Shown here: positions 8,515-17,579 of the stretch, one piece after another
Layout of the letters: each line of letters starts with the position of its first letter
Position numbering within the stretch: position 1 is the stretch's first letter
Assembly (NCBI RefSeq): GCF_002368295.1
Contig: NZ_AP018248.1
Location: 3,111,725 to 3,175,724, forward strand
DNA from: Tolypothrix tenuis PCC 7101
Lineage (GTDB): Bacteria; Cyanobacteriota; Cyanobacteriia; Cyanobacteriales; Nostocaceae
Reading direction: 5' to 3'
DNA length: 64,000 nucleotides
The notes under the pieces: model-generated
Seen by the model: only the letters and a program-made list of their open reading frames with translations
Told to the model about the DNA's origin: nothing
Databases searched by the model: none
Translations under genes and position numbers: made by a program

Positions 8515-8522
8515 TTTTCAGT

Positions 8523-8558
8523 ATTTCGTAGCCAGTACCTAAGCACTGGCTACGAAAT
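8523..8558 (+). terminator. Strong hairpin after DUF928 gene
   Basis: A 14-bp perfect stem (outer bases A8523 and T8558, inner core TTTCGTAGCCAGT with its complement, 8-base loop) begins 9 bp after the DUF928 stop codon. It is AT-flanked without a long T-run, so it is a probable but not certain terminator. It separates the CHAT/DUF928 genes from the CHASE2 kinase. Confidence 0.6.
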
Positions 8559-8733
8559 TATTTACGCTGAAATTGGTAATGGGTAATGGGTATGTGGAAT
8601 AAAGCTTTGACTGAAATGGTATTAAATAGTTGTTGAATTACAAATTACGTATTTGCTTCTTACCGGAGCGAGGCTTACGAATTAGTAATTATTAATTATA
8701 TTGACTGCAATAAATTAACTGTATGGCCCAAAT

Positions 8734-11601
8734 ATGTGGCACAATTTTAAGGCTTTTATTCAACAAACTCGTAGCATTTTAATTATTACCCCCAGCGTTG
8801 CTCTAACGGTTATAGTTGGTCAGTCTTTGGGACTTTTTAATTTGCCAGAATGGAAAATTCGCGATGAATGGTTTCGTGAGTCATCCCAAGACAAGATAGC
8901 TGACGAAATTGTGATTGTGACAATCGATGAGCAGGATATTCAATCGGTACGGAAATGGCCAATTCCAGATTGGGCATTAGCTGAATTACTAGATAAAATT
9001 CGCGCACAAAAACCTAGAGCTATTGGCTTGGATCTCTATCGAGATTTACCAGAAGGCACTGGCAATGAACAGCTAGTAAAAGTTTTTAGTAGTACTCCTA
9101 ATTTAATTGGAGTAGAGAAAATCACAGGTGAGCGTGTTCAACCTCCACCAGAATTGAAAAAACGCAATCAAGTGGGATTAGCTGATTTGGTATTGGATGG
9201 CGATCGCTTTGTCCGGCGTGCCCTTTTAACAGCTGAAGATCCCAAAGAAAAAGGTACTCTCAAAGCTGGGATGGCAACCTTAGTAGCACTTAAGTACTTA
9301 GAAGCTGATGGCATTAGTTTAGAAAGTATTGACCCCAAACAACAAAAGTTTCAATTGGGTAAGGAAACCTACGTACCTCTACAAAATCAAGAAGCAGGTT
9401 ATGCTGATGATGATTTAGGCGGTTATCAAATTCTACTTAACTGGCATGGTTCCGAAACTGCATTTCATACAGTGAAGATGCGGAATGTTCTAGCTGGGCG
9501 AATTCCGGCAAACTTAATGCGCGATCGCATGGTGTTTATTGGCTCAGTTGCATCTAGTACTAATGATTTTTTCAGCACACCTTTTTCCTCTGGGTTATCT
9601 GCTCAAAAACCGACTCCAGGTGTAGTGATCCATGCCAATATTGCTCACCAATTAGTACAAGGAGCAAAAACTGGTCGAACCACTCTTCATGGTATTTCTG
9701 GGATTTCTACATCAATTTGGATTGTTTTTTGGGCTTTGCTGGGTTCAACTGGTAGTTGGTTGGTAGCCAGTACTCGTACTGGATGGCGGGTTCCTGGTGG
9801 TAAAATGCTGTGGGCAACTTTAGGTACAAGTGGGCTGTGTTTGGGTGGTACTTACGGTGCATTTCTTTACGGTATCGTGATTCCAGTAACACCCGCTTTA
9901 GCCGCTTTTATTAGTAGCGTGATTGCTACAACTAATGCCTATAAACAACAAAAATTAGAAAAAACAAATCGCCAACTAGAAATTGCTAACGATCAACTTT
10001 TGGACTATTCCAAAACTCTAGAAACAAAAGTTGAAGAACGTACTCAGGAATTACTAGAAGCCAAGCAAGCAGCTGATGCTGCTAACCAAGCCAAGAGTGA
10101 GTTTTTGGCAAATATGAGTCACGAGTTACGCACACCTCTAAATGGAATTCTGGGTTTTGCCCAGGTACTAGAAGGCTCGCCCAACTTAACAACAAAAAAC
10201 CTGGAAGGAGTCCGCATTATCCACCAATGCGGCTCACATTTGTTGATGCTGATCAATGATATTCTCGACCTCTCCAAGATTGAAGCGCGAAAATTGGAAT
10301 TGGTAACGACTAATGTGCATTTGTCCAGCTTCTTACATAGTGTTACCGAAATTTGTGGTATTCGAGCACAGCAAAAAAAGATAGCATTCAATATTTTAAT
10401 TAGCGATCGCCTACCATCTGTAATTCAAGCTGATGAAAAACGGTTACGCCAATTATTGATCAATTTGCTGGGCAATGCCATCAAATTTACAGACACTGGT
10501 GGTGTGACGTTCAAAGTAGAGTTACTTGAAGCTGAGAAAGAGCAAGGGAGCAGGGAGCAGGGAGCAGGGGGGCAAGGAGAAATCAGCAATACCCAAGTCC
10601 CCATTACCCCTTATCCCCAAGGGGGGCCCCACCTTCCCCAATCCCCAACCCCTAAAATTCGCTTCCAAATTGAAGATACAGGGATTGGGATGCCGCACGA
10701 TCAAATAGAGAAAATCTTTTTGCCTTTTGAGCAAGTCGGTAAAGGCGGACAGCGGTCTGATGGTACTGGCTTAGGATTGGCGATTAGCCAAAGAATAGCG
10801 ACATTGATGGGGAGCGAAATTCAGGTGCAAAGCCGCTTGGGTGAAGGTAGCGTATTTTGGCTAGATTTGGCAGTATCAGTACCACTTTCCCATGACTGGC
10901 ATACAGACTCAATCTCTCCCACCCAACAAAAAATTAGCGGCATTCAGGGTAGTGCGCCTCAGATTCTCATTGTTGATGATGATGAAAATCACCGCGCTTT
11001 ATTAATTAATTTATTACAACAAATTGGTTGTCGAATTTTAGAAGCCAGCGAAGGCAAACAAGGATTAGCATTAGCCAAAGAATGCATCCCAGATGTGATT
11101 TTGCTTGATTTAGCTATGCCCAATATGGATGGTTTTGAGTTGATGGTACATCTACAATCGCAGCCACAAACTCGTTCAATTCCGATTATTGTTTCGAGTG
11201 CCAATGTATTTGAAGAAAATCGCCAGCGTAGTTTAGAGGCTGGGGCAACAGCATTTGTACCCAAACCTCTGCAAGTTGAGGAACTATTAAATGCCTTGCA
11301 ATCGGTGTTGAAAGTGGAATGGATTTATGCCCAACCTGCACCGCAACAGCCATCTGCATCTTTTGAGCAGCCATCAGAAAGCGAATTGATTCTACCATCG
11401 CAAGATATTTTACAACATATGTATCATTTGGCAATGATGGGAGATATTCCGGCGATTGAGGGAATTATAGAAGAGTTAGTGGAGCAAAACAGCCAATATG
11501 GTAATTTTGCTGGCGAGTTGAAACAACTTACTGCTAATTTCCAAACGAGTAAAATCCGTAAATTACTTAAATCATTTATCACCACGGAGTCACGTCAATG
11601 A
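8734..11601 (+). CDS. CHASE2 hybrid sensor histidine kinase with receiver
   Basis: The 955-residue membrane sensor has an N-terminal membrane segment (residues 15-35), an extracytoplasmic CHASE2 domain (about 45-310), a cluster of membrane helices (about 325-395), a coiled coil (405-450), HisKA with phospho-acceptor His463 (SHELRTPLNG), an ATP-binding domain with DTGIGMP and GTGLGLAIS boxes, and a C-terminal receiver with Asp792 in LLDLAMPNMDG, then a short tail resembling a phosphotransfer region. Residues about 602-641, inside the ATP-binding domain, are an in-frame insertion encoded by an intergenic-type repeat. The sensed signal is unknown. Its stop codon overlaps the start of the next receiver-kinase gene by 4 bp (ATGA), so the two are co-translated and probably act in one relay. 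Confidence 0.9.
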   Translation: MWHNFKAFIQQTRSILIITPSVALTVIVGQSLGLFNLPEWKIRDEWFRESSQDKIADEIVIVTIDEQDIQSVRKWPIPDWALAELLDKIRAQKPRAIGLDLYRDLPEGTGNEQLVKVFSSTPNLIGVEKITGERVQPPPELKKRNQVGLADLVLDGDRFVRRALLTAEDPKEKGTLKAGMATLVALKYLEADGISLESIDPKQQKFQLGKETYVPLQNQEAGYADDDLGGYQILLNWHGSETAFHTVKMRNVLAGRIPANLMRDRMVFIGSVASSTNDFFSTPFSSGLSAQKPTPGVVIHANIAHQLVQGAKTGRTTLHGISGISTSIWIVFWALLGSTGSWLVASTRTGWRVPGGKMLWATLGTSGLCLGGTYGAFLYGIVIPVTPALAAFISSVIATTNAYKQQKLEKTNRQLEIANDQLLDYSKTLETKVEERTQELLEAKQAADAANQAKSEFLANMSHELRTPLNGILGFAQVLEGSPNLTTKNLEGVRIIHQCGSHLLMLINDILDLSKIEARKLELVTTNVHLSSFLHSVTEICGIRAQQKKIAFNILISDRLPSVIQADEKRLRQLLINLLGNAIKFTDTGGVTFKVELLEAEKEQGSREQGAGGQGEISNTQVPITPYPQGGPHLPQSPTPKIRFQIEDTGIGMPHDQIEKIFLPFEQVGKGGQRSDGTGLGLAISQRIATLMGSEIQVQSRLGEGSVFWLDLAVSVPLSHDWHTDSISPTQQKISGIQGSAPQILIVDDDENHRALLINLLQQIGCRILEASEGKQGLALAKECIPDVILLDLAMPNMDGFELMVHLQSQPQTRSIPIIVSSANVFEENRQRSLEAGATAFVPKPLQVEELLNALQSVLKVEWIYAQPAPQQPSASFEQPSESELILPSQDILQHMYHLAMMGDIPAIEGIIEELVEQNSQYGNFAGELKQLTANFQTSKIRKLLKSFITTESRQ
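10540..10654 (+). repeat. Intergenic-type repeat inserted in frame in the kinase gene
   Basis: The stretch (GGGAGCAGGGAGCAGG, then CAAGTCCCCATTACCCC and a CCAAGGGGGGCCCCACC hairpin) closely matches, in reverse orientation, the intergenic DNA at 26268-26355. It keeps the reading frame open and adds about 40 residues rich in Gly, Gln and Pro between the second strand and the G1 box of the ATP-binding domain. Confidence 0.8.
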
Positions 11602-12899
11602 TGACTGATCCTCTCTCAAAGCCAATGCATATTTTATTAGTGGATGACAATCCCAACAATCTCAAGGTGCTATCAGAAGCGATTCAAGGATATGGCTGGA
11701 AAGCACTTATGGCCACAGATGGCGAATCTGCGATCGAACAAACAGAATACGCTCATCCCGATCTCATTCTCTTGGATGTGATGATGCCAGGTATAGATGG
11801 GTTTGAAACTTGTCGCAGGTTAAAAGCCAATCCCATCACTCAAAATACGCCAATTATTTTCATGACAGCTTTATCTGAAACTACAGATAAAGTCAAAGGA
11901 TTAGAAATTGGGGCTGTTGATTACATTACCAAACCTTTTCAACAAGAAGAAGTCATTGCCCGATTAAAGCTACACCTCAAAATCTCCTATCTGACTCGGA
12001 CATTAGAACAACGGGTGCAAGAACGCACCGCAGAATTAAGCCAGTCTCTACAAAGATTGCAACAAACTCAACTGCAACTTATCCAAAGCGAGAAAATGTC
12101 TACCCTTGGACAACTAGTTGCAGGTATTGGTCATGAGATTAATAACCCAGTTGGTTTTCTTGATGGCAATACCTCTCATATTAAGGGATATGTCAACGAT
12201 TTGCTGCGGCTGATATATCTTTATCAAGAGAAGTTGCCAGATCCTGATCCAGAAATTGAAGATTTAGTTGAGGAAATCGACTTTGAGTATATTACTGAGG
12301 ATCTCCCCAAATTGTTAACATCAATGTCTCAGGGAATTTCTCGCCTAAAAGATATCAGCTTATCTTTAAGAACCTTTGCCCGTGCTGATATGTCATCCAA
12401 GGTAGAGTATCAAATTCATGAAGGCATTGATAGCACTTTAATGCTGTTGAAACATCGCCTCAAAGATAATGGCGATCGCCCTCGAATTCATACTATCACT
12501 GAATACTGTGAGTTACCCCCGATCAGTTGCTATCCGGGACAACTGAATCAGGTATTTATGAATATCATTGCTAATGCCATTGATGCCTTTGATGAATACT
12601 ATCACAACCACTCTCATCAAGCACCGCTAAATGAACAAAATACTCTAACTATTACAACATTAGTTGATCCTCAGCAGCAAAGCGTCACAATTTGCATCCA
12701 AGATAATGGCCCCGGTATGCCTCCAGAAGTACAAGCTAGAGTTTTTGAGCCATCGTTTACCACCAAACCTGTGGGTAAAGGTACTGGATTAGGTTTAGCG
12801 ATTAGCTACCAAATTATTGTTGATAAACATAATGGACAAATTAGATGCTTCTCAATGCCTGGAGAAGGAACTAAATTCGTTATTAATCTGCCAATTTAA
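11598..12899 (+). CDS. Receiver-histidine kinase, second of a pair
   Basis: The 433-residue soluble protein has an N-terminal receiver (phospho-acceptor Asp60 in LDVMMPGIDG), a coiled coil (about 135-170) and a kinase core whose His179 lies in the variant motif GIGHEINNPVGF, followed by a long insert and an ATP-binding domain (DNGPGMPPE, GKGTGLGLAIS). This HEINNP type of kinase core is common in cyanobacteria. It starts at the ATGA overlap with the CHASE2 kinase, so it is likely translationally coupled and may be phosphorylated by that kinase through its receiver. The receiver closely resembles that of the gene at 2344-3591, but the two kinase cores are of different types. Confidence 0.9.
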   Translation: MMTDPLSKPMHILLVDDNPNNLKVLSEAIQGYGWKALMATDGESAIEQTEYAHPDLILLDVMMPGIDGFETCRRLKANPITQNTPIIFMTALSETTDKVKGLEIGAVDYITKPFQQEEVIARLKLHLKISYLTRTLEQRVQERTAELSQSLQRLQQTQLQLIQSEKMSTLGQLVAGIGHEINNPVGFLDGNTSHIKGYVNDLLRLIYLYQEKLPDPDPEIEDLVEEIDFEYITEDLPKLLTSMSQGISRLKDISLSLRTFARADMSSKVEYQIHEGIDSTLMLLKHRLKDNGDRPRIHTITEYCELPPISCYPGQLNQVFMNIIANAIDAFDEYYHNHSHQAPLNEQNTLTITTLVDPQQQSVTICIQDNGPGMPPEVQARVFEPSFTTKPVGKGTGLGLAISYQIIVDKHNGQIRCFSMPGEGTKFVINLPI

Positions 12900-12991
12900 C
12901 AGGCTATTAAATAAATTCAAAAAACTATTTTTATATTTTTTTAATTAAATCAACTCAAAGAAATAAGATTTAAATTTATTGTATATTGTAG

Positions 12992-13019
12992 GATGCGTTA
13001 GCGCGACTCGTAACGCATC
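12992..13019. terminator. Hairpin between convergent genes
   Basis: GATGCGTTA (12992-13000) pairs perfectly with TAACGCATC (13011-13019) over a 10-base loop. It lies between the ends of the plus-strand kinase gene and the minus-strand hypB gene, and could terminate both. The sequence belongs to a dispersed GCGTTA...TAACGC family (another at 36159). Confidence 0.5.
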
Positions 13020-13032
13020 AAATTTACAGCAA

Positions 13033-13893
13033 TTATCCCATCACAGGCAAGCTAACTTTTTTTGATAACCAATCATACCAAGTTTCTAACCCAGCACCTG
13101 TAGTAGAAGAAACTTGAAAAATTTGAATTTCTGGATTAACTTGACGTGCATATTCTAGACATTTTTGCACATCAAATTGTACATAAGGCAATAAATCGAT
13201 TTTAGTGAGAATCATCACCTCACTAGCGCGGAACATATGCGGATACTTAATTGGTTTATCTTCGCCTTCAGTTACAGAGAGAATGACAACTTTTGCTTGT
13301 TCGCCTAAATCAAATAATGCTGGACAAACTAAGTTACCCACATTTTCAATCATCACCACTGAGTTTAAAGGTGGGTTGAGTTGTTGTAAACCTCTTTCGA
13401 TCATTGAAGCATCTAAATGACAGCCTGTACCTGTGTTAATTTGGACAACTTTACAGCCAGTTTCTTGAATTTTTTTGGCATCATTAGTTGTTTCTTGATC
13501 GCCTTCAATAACGCTGATAGTTAATTTAGATGTTAAATCTTTGATAGTGCGAGTTAATAAAGTTGTTTTACCAGCACCAGGAGAACTCATTAAATTTAAT
13601 GCCAGAATATTTCGCCCTTTAAACCAGCCGCGATTTTGAGCAGCTAACAGGTTATTTTTTGCTAAAATATCTTGTTCTAAACTAATTGTTGTACCATGCA
13701 TTTTGGCATGAATCTGCGATGCTTCTTGATGATCGTTGTGACTATGGGAATGGGTAATCACAGTACCATCAAGTAAAGTGTGAGTGTGAGTCCCATCATC
13801 ATGGTGATGGTGGTGATGATGATTCACTTCACCTGTAGCTAAATTAGTTACTTTGCTTTCTGCATCGTCAGAACAACCGCAAGTTACACACAT
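13033..13893 (-). CDS. hypB: Hydrogenase nickel incorporation GTPase HypB
   Basis: The 286-residue protein is a SIMIBI-class GTPase that drives nickel delivery to the [NiFe]-hydrogenase large subunit together with HypA. It has the N-terminal CxxCGC nickel site (MCVTCGC), a histidine-rich nickel-storage stretch (seven His in a row near residue 25, then HTHT and HSHSH), the P-loop SSPGAGKTT (about residue 105), the metal-binding Cys/His region (GTGCHLDA), and TKIDL for guanine recognition. Length is normal for a His-rich type. It is the last gene of the hyp run and its start overlaps the end of hypA by 10 bp, indicating translational coupling. Confidence 0.97.
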   Translation of the reverse strand: MCVTCGCSDDAESKVTNLATGEVNHHHHHHHDDGTHTHTLLDGTVITHSHSHNDHQEASQIHAKMHGTTISLEQDILAKNNLLAAQNRGWFKGRNILALNLMSSPGAGKTTLLTRTIKDLTSKLTISVIEGDQETTNDAKKIQETGCKVVQINTGTGCHLDASMIERGLQQLNPPLNSVVMIENVGNLVCPALFDLGEQAKVVILSVTEGEDKPIKYPHMFRASEVMILTKIDLLPYVQFDVQKCLEYARQVNPEIQIFQVSSTTGAGLETWYDWLSKKVSLPVMG

Positions 13894-14225
13894 ACTTCCT
13901 CTATTTCTATTTCCTTAATTTTTAATTCTTCACCAGTTATTAAATTTAATTGCACGCTACCACATTCACAAACACCAAAGGGTTTGTCTAAAGCAATTTT
14001 ATTACCACATTGGCGACATTCTGCTAAACCAGGAATTTCTCTAATTTCTAATTTTGCACCTTCTAAAACTGTACCTTGAGCGCAAATATCAAAACAAAAC
14101 AGAATGGCATCAGGCATAATGGCTGATAGCTTGCCAATTTCTAATGCGACTCTTTGAACTTTTTTACCTTGGGCGTGTTCTGTGACTATGGCAACAATAT
14201 TTTGTGTAATTCCGAGTTCGTGCAT
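13884..14225 (-). CDS. hypA: Hydrogenase nickel metallochaperone HypA
   Basis: The 113-residue protein has the MHE start (His2 is the nickel ligand in this family) and a zinc-binding loop with two cysteine pairs (CRQCG near residue 73 and CECG near 90). It accepts nickel and works with HypB in metallocentre assembly. Size is typical. It lies 90 bp after hypE and overlaps hypB by 10 bp. Confidence 0.96.
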   Translation of the reverse strand: MHELGITQNIVAIVTEHAQGKKVQRVALEIGKLSAIMPDAILFCFDICAQGTVLEGAKLEIREIPGLAECRQCGNKIALDKPFGVCECGSVQLNLITGEELKIKEIEIEEVCV

Positions 14226-14315
14226 AGGTTTAAGAGGGAAAATTAGAACCGCCGATTAAAGCAGATAATTGATTGATTTTGATTGGCGGATGATGTCAAG
14301 CATAGTTAGTAATAA

Positions 14316-15419
14316 TTAACAAATTCTGGGTAATTGGTCGCCTACTAACATATCAACAATTCGTTCGGCATTGAAAATAGTTTTTAATAAAACTACACCT
14401 GAAGGGGAGGGGATAGCTTCACCAATAATGGCAGCATCTTTACCAGATGGGTGAGATTTCATGGCTGCTAGAACTGCTTCTGCTTTTTGTTTGGGTACTA
14501 CTACTACTAACTTTCCTTCGTTAGCAAGATATAAGGGATCTAAACCGAGAAGTTCGCAAACGCCTTTGACTTCTTCCCTAACTGGAATAGATTGTTCGTA
14601 GAGGCGGATTCCTACATCTGAACTGAGGGCAAATTCGTTTAAAACTGTGGCTAAACCACCACGAGTTGCATCCCGCATTGCATGAACTTCTGGGCAAACA
14701 TTGAGGATGGTTTCTACTAAACCATGCAATGGTTGACAGTCGCTTTCAATATTAGTATCTAATGCTAATTCACCACGGGCAATTAAAATTGCTGCGCCAT
14801 GATTGCCTAATTCGCCATTGATAATGATGGCATCTCCTGGTTGAATTTTATGGGCAGAAATTTCAATTCCGGGAGGAATAATGCCAATACCAGCAGTATT
14901 AATAAATAGTTTATCAGCAGCACCGCGATGCACAACTTTGGTGTCACCAGTCACAATTTGAATACCCGCTTGATTAGCGGCTGCTTTCATACTGGTAACT
15001 ACACAGCGTAAGGTTTCTATTGGTAAGCCTTCTTCTAAAATTACGCTACAGGTGAGATATAAAGGTTTTGCACCACTCACAGCTAAATCATTAATTGTGC
15101 CATTAATAGCTAATTCTCCAATATCGCTACCCGGAAAAAATAAGGGATCTACAACATAGGAATCAGTGGTAAAAGCTAATCTGTCTCCCTGTTGCATGAG
15201 ATTGGCTAAGTTAAAACTAGCTTGGTCTTCTAGTTGGGAGAGAATGGGATTATCAAAACTTTGGACAAAAATATCATCGATTAAATCGCGCATGGCTTTA
15301 CCTCCACTACCATGTGCGAGGGTAATATGAGTATCTCGCACTTTAGGCTGGCGACGGCGAATTTTTTCGATTTTTTGAAATAGGGGATTTTGTGCTGAGT
15401 TGGTTGGTAAAACGTCCAT
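14316..15419 (-). CDS. hypE: Hydrogenase maturation protein HypE
   Basis: The 367-residue protein belongs to the PurM-like ATPase superfamily. HypE accepts a carbamoyl group from HypF on its C-terminal cysteine and dehydrates it to cyanide for the active-site iron. The required C-terminal PRIC is present and exact. The glycine-rich start LAHGSGGKAMRDLIDDIF and the motifs FTTDSYVVDP and DATRGGLATVLNE also match. Length is normal; the first 25 residues before HITLAHGSGG are somewhat longer than in enterobacterial forms. It lies in the minus-strand hyp run, 98 bp after the membrane-protein gene. Confidence 0.97.
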   Translation of the reverse strand: MDVLPTNSAQNPLFQKIEKIRRRQPKVRDTHITLAHGSGGKAMRDLIDDIFVQSFDNPILSQLEDQASFNLANLMQQGDRLAFTTDSYVVDPLFFPGSDIGELAINGTINDLAVSGAKPLYLTCSVILEEGLPIETLRCVVTSMKAAANQAGIQIVTGDTKVVHRGAADKLFINTAGIGIIPPGIEISAHKIQPGDAIIINGELGNHGAAILIARGELALDTNIESDCQPLHGLVETILNVCPEVHAMRDATRGGLATVLNEFALSSDVGIRLYEQSIPVREEVKGVCELLGLDPLYLANEGKLVVVVPKQKAEAVLAAMKSHPSGKDAAIIGEAIPSPSGVVLLKTIFNAERIVDMLVGDQLPRIC

Positions 15420-15517
15420 GTTGAATTTTTCTAATTTCTTTTTTTAGCTAAGGCGGTGCGTTGCGCTACGCCACAACACACCCTACTTTTTTAAATTATT
15501 GGTAATAGTTTTAATGA

Positions 15518-15928
15518 TTATGTAGCTTGCTTACCTTCTTTTAGCAATAATTGTGACCAAGCAACAAAAGCTAATAAAGGAATTGTCGCAACCGCTTCAA
15601 ATAAGATTAAAGTATTCATTTTCATGGACAGTTCCCACATTGGGGTAATTATATATTGTCCTAAAGTTAACTGACTCATGATTATATAAAGGTACAAACA
15701 TAAGTAAGCAGAATTGAAAGACCTCTTAATATATTGGTAATAGCCAGCTAAACCTAAGGGTGTCATGACCAACCAACAAGAATCTGTGATTTGCGGTGTG
15801 AACCAAGATGGTTCTGGATATTGCTTGAAGAAAATGATATTGTCGCTGTAATGCAAAATGGAGGCAACAATATTAATGCCTATTAAGCCAAGTAGCCATA
15901 TTTGGCGTTGTTGATTATCGTTGTTCAT
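15518..15928 (-). CDS. Small integral membrane protein inside the hyp cluster
   Basis: The 136-residue protein has about four predicted membrane helices (near residues 10-28, 50-68, 74-95 and 108-130) with short loops and no cofactor motif that I recognise. The family is unknown to me. It lies between hypE and the tautomerase gene, on the same strand with gaps of 98 and 66 bp, so it is probably in the same transcript. Position suggests a link with hydrogenase maturation or nickel handling, but nothing in the protein shows this; its two histidines are not in a metal-transport arrangement. Confidence 0.7.
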   Translation of the reverse strand: MNNDNQQRQIWLLGLIGINIVASILHYSDNIIFFKQYPEPSWFTPQITDSCWLVMTPLGLAGYYQYIKRSFNSAYLCLYLYIIMSQLTLGQYIITPMWELSMKMNTLILFEAVATIPLLAFVAWSQLLLKEGKQAT

Positions 15929-15994
15929 GAAAATTCCCCTCTATGCGATCGCTATTAATATAGGGGCATAACGTTAGTAGTTATGCCCCCTATG

Positions 15995-16210
15995 TTATCT
16001 GCCTGTTTCTGCGTGTCTACCGCTATGTTTATCAGCGTGTAATTGACCACCAACAGCCCAATTTTCTCGTTCAAATTCATCAATATGAACGGTGATCCAT
16101 TCTGGTTTTGTACCCAAAGCAGAAACTAGGGCATCAGTTACGGCTTGTACTAGTTTGCGCTTTTTTTCAATTGAGTGACCTTTGGCAATTTGGACTGTAA
16201 CAAATGGCAT
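15995..16210 (-). CDS. 4-oxalocrotonate tautomerase family protein
   Basis: The 71-residue protein begins Met-Pro (MPFVTVQIAKGHS), giving the N-terminal Pro1 that acts as general base in this superfamily, followed by the usual helix (KKRKLVQAVTDALVSALG) and the WITVHIDEFERENWAVGG strand-turn. The length is slightly above the 60-65 usual. A tautomerase gene of this kind sits within the hyp operon of Nostoc sp. PCC 7120 as well, between hypD and hypE, the same place as here. Substrate and any role in hydrogenase maturation are unknown. Confidence 0.88.
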   Translation of the reverse strand: MPFVTVQIAKGHSIEKKRKLVQAVTDALVSALGTKPEWITVHIDEFERENWAVGGQLHADKHSGRHAETGR

Positions 16211-16340
16211 AAGTTTATTTTTCCTCGAGTCGGATTACTTAGGAATTACAACAGTATTCGCCGCAATTAATCACATCTTTTGATACTATTGATAGATACA
16301 AAGCAGAAGCCAAAAATCCTCAATTTCTAGCCCTTAACCT

Positions 16341-17522
16341 CTAACTAACAGTCCCACAAGCGGGGAGAGGTTCTTGAGATATGTTGACTTTGGCCGTTTC
16401 TAGGTTGGTTTTCTTGGCAATGGTGGAGAGTCTGCCATATTTATAGTAAGCCGCACAAGCACCTTCGGAAGATACCATGCAAGTACCAATTGGTGTTTCT
16501 GGGGTGCAAGCTGTACCGAAAACTTTACATTGCCAAGGTTTCAATACACCTTTGAGGATTTCTCCACATTGACAAGCTTTATGGTCAGCAACTTTCTGGT
16601 TAGGAATGCTAAATTTCTGTTCAGCATCGAATTGCGCGTATTCGGGACGAATTTGTAAGCCAGAATAAGGAATGTCACCTAAACCACGCCATTCAAAAGT
16701 TTCTCGCGCCATAAACACTTGGTTGATAGCTTTGAGGGCGACTTGATTTCCGGCTGGCTGTACAATGCGGTTATATTGGTTTTCGACTTCGCAACGATTT
16801 TCTAATAGCTGTTGCAACAACATCCAAATCGATTGCAGAATGTCTAGGGGTTCAAAGCCGGAGACAACTATGGGTTTATGGTATTGCTGGGCAATAAATT
16901 GATAAGGGTCAGTACCAATTACCATACTGACATGACCAGGGCCGACAAAGCCATCGAGTTGCAAATCGGGGTTATCTAGTAATGCTTGCAGGGCGGGGAT
17001 CACGAGGACGTGATTGCAAAACATACTAAAATTGCTGATATTTTCGGCTGCTGCTTGCAGGATGGTGAAGGCGGTACTGGGGGCTGTGGTTTCAAAGCCT
17101 AAGCCGAAAAATACGACTTCTTTGTTGGGGTTTTCTTTGGCAATTTTTAAGCTATCTAGAGGCGAGTACACCATGCGAATATCTGCACCTGTAGCTTTGG
17201 CTTGTAGCAAGCTGGTGGTAGAACCGGGGACTCGCATAGCATCGCCAAAGGTGGTGAAGATAACGTGAGAATTTTGAGAGATTGCGATCGCATCATCTAA
17301 TCTACCTCTAGGCATGACGCATACTGGACAACCAGGGCCATGAATTAATTCGATGGTATCAGGCAAGATGTCTTCTATCCCATACTTAAATATAGAATGG
17401 GTATGCCCGCCACAGATTTCCATGATTTTGATCGGTTTATCTAACTGCTGGCTTAATTTGGCAATTTCGCGGTATAAGCCTTCGGCTTTGGCTGGTTCGC
17501 GGAATTCATCAACGTATTTCAT
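16341..17522 (-). CDS. hypD: Hydrogenase maturation protein HypD
   Basis: The protein is 393 residues from Met at 17522. HypD is the [4Fe-4S] scaffold on which, with HypC, the Fe(CN)2CO unit is built. The family motifs are present in order: CGGHTHSIFKYG, HGPGCPVCV, FGLGFETTAPS, and the C-terminal cysteine cluster (KACQCGEILKG and CKVFGTACTPETPIGTCMVSSEGACAAYYKYG). An ATG 54 bp upstream (17576) is in frame, but its 18 residues (NQKSSISNLQ region) come from an intergenic AAATCTTCAATCT-type repeat, so the inner start MKYVDEFREP is preferred. It is 57 bp after hypC. Confidence 0.96.
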   Translation of the reverse strand: MKYVDEFREPAKAEGLYREIAKLSQQLDKPIKIMEICGGHTHSIFKYGIEDILPDTIELIHGPGCPVCVMPRGRLDDAIAISQNSHVIFTTFGDAMRVPGSTTSLLQAKATGADIRMVYSPLDSLKIAKENPNKEVVFFGLGFETTAPSTAFTILQAAAENISNFSMFCNHVLVIPALQALLDNPDLQLDGFVGPGHVSMVIGTDPYQFIAQQYHKPIVVSGFEPLDILQSIWMLLQQLLENRCEVENQYNRIVQPAGNQVALKAINQVFMARETFEWRGLGDIPYSGLQIRPEYAQFDAEQKFSIPNQKVADHKACQCGEILKGVLKPWQCKVFGTACTPETPIGTCMVSSEGACAAYYKYGRLSTIAKKTNLETAKVNISQEPLPACGTVS

Positions 17523-17579
17523 CTGAAGATTTGAGATTGAAGATTTTTGATTAATTTGAATATGATTTTTGAGCAATAA

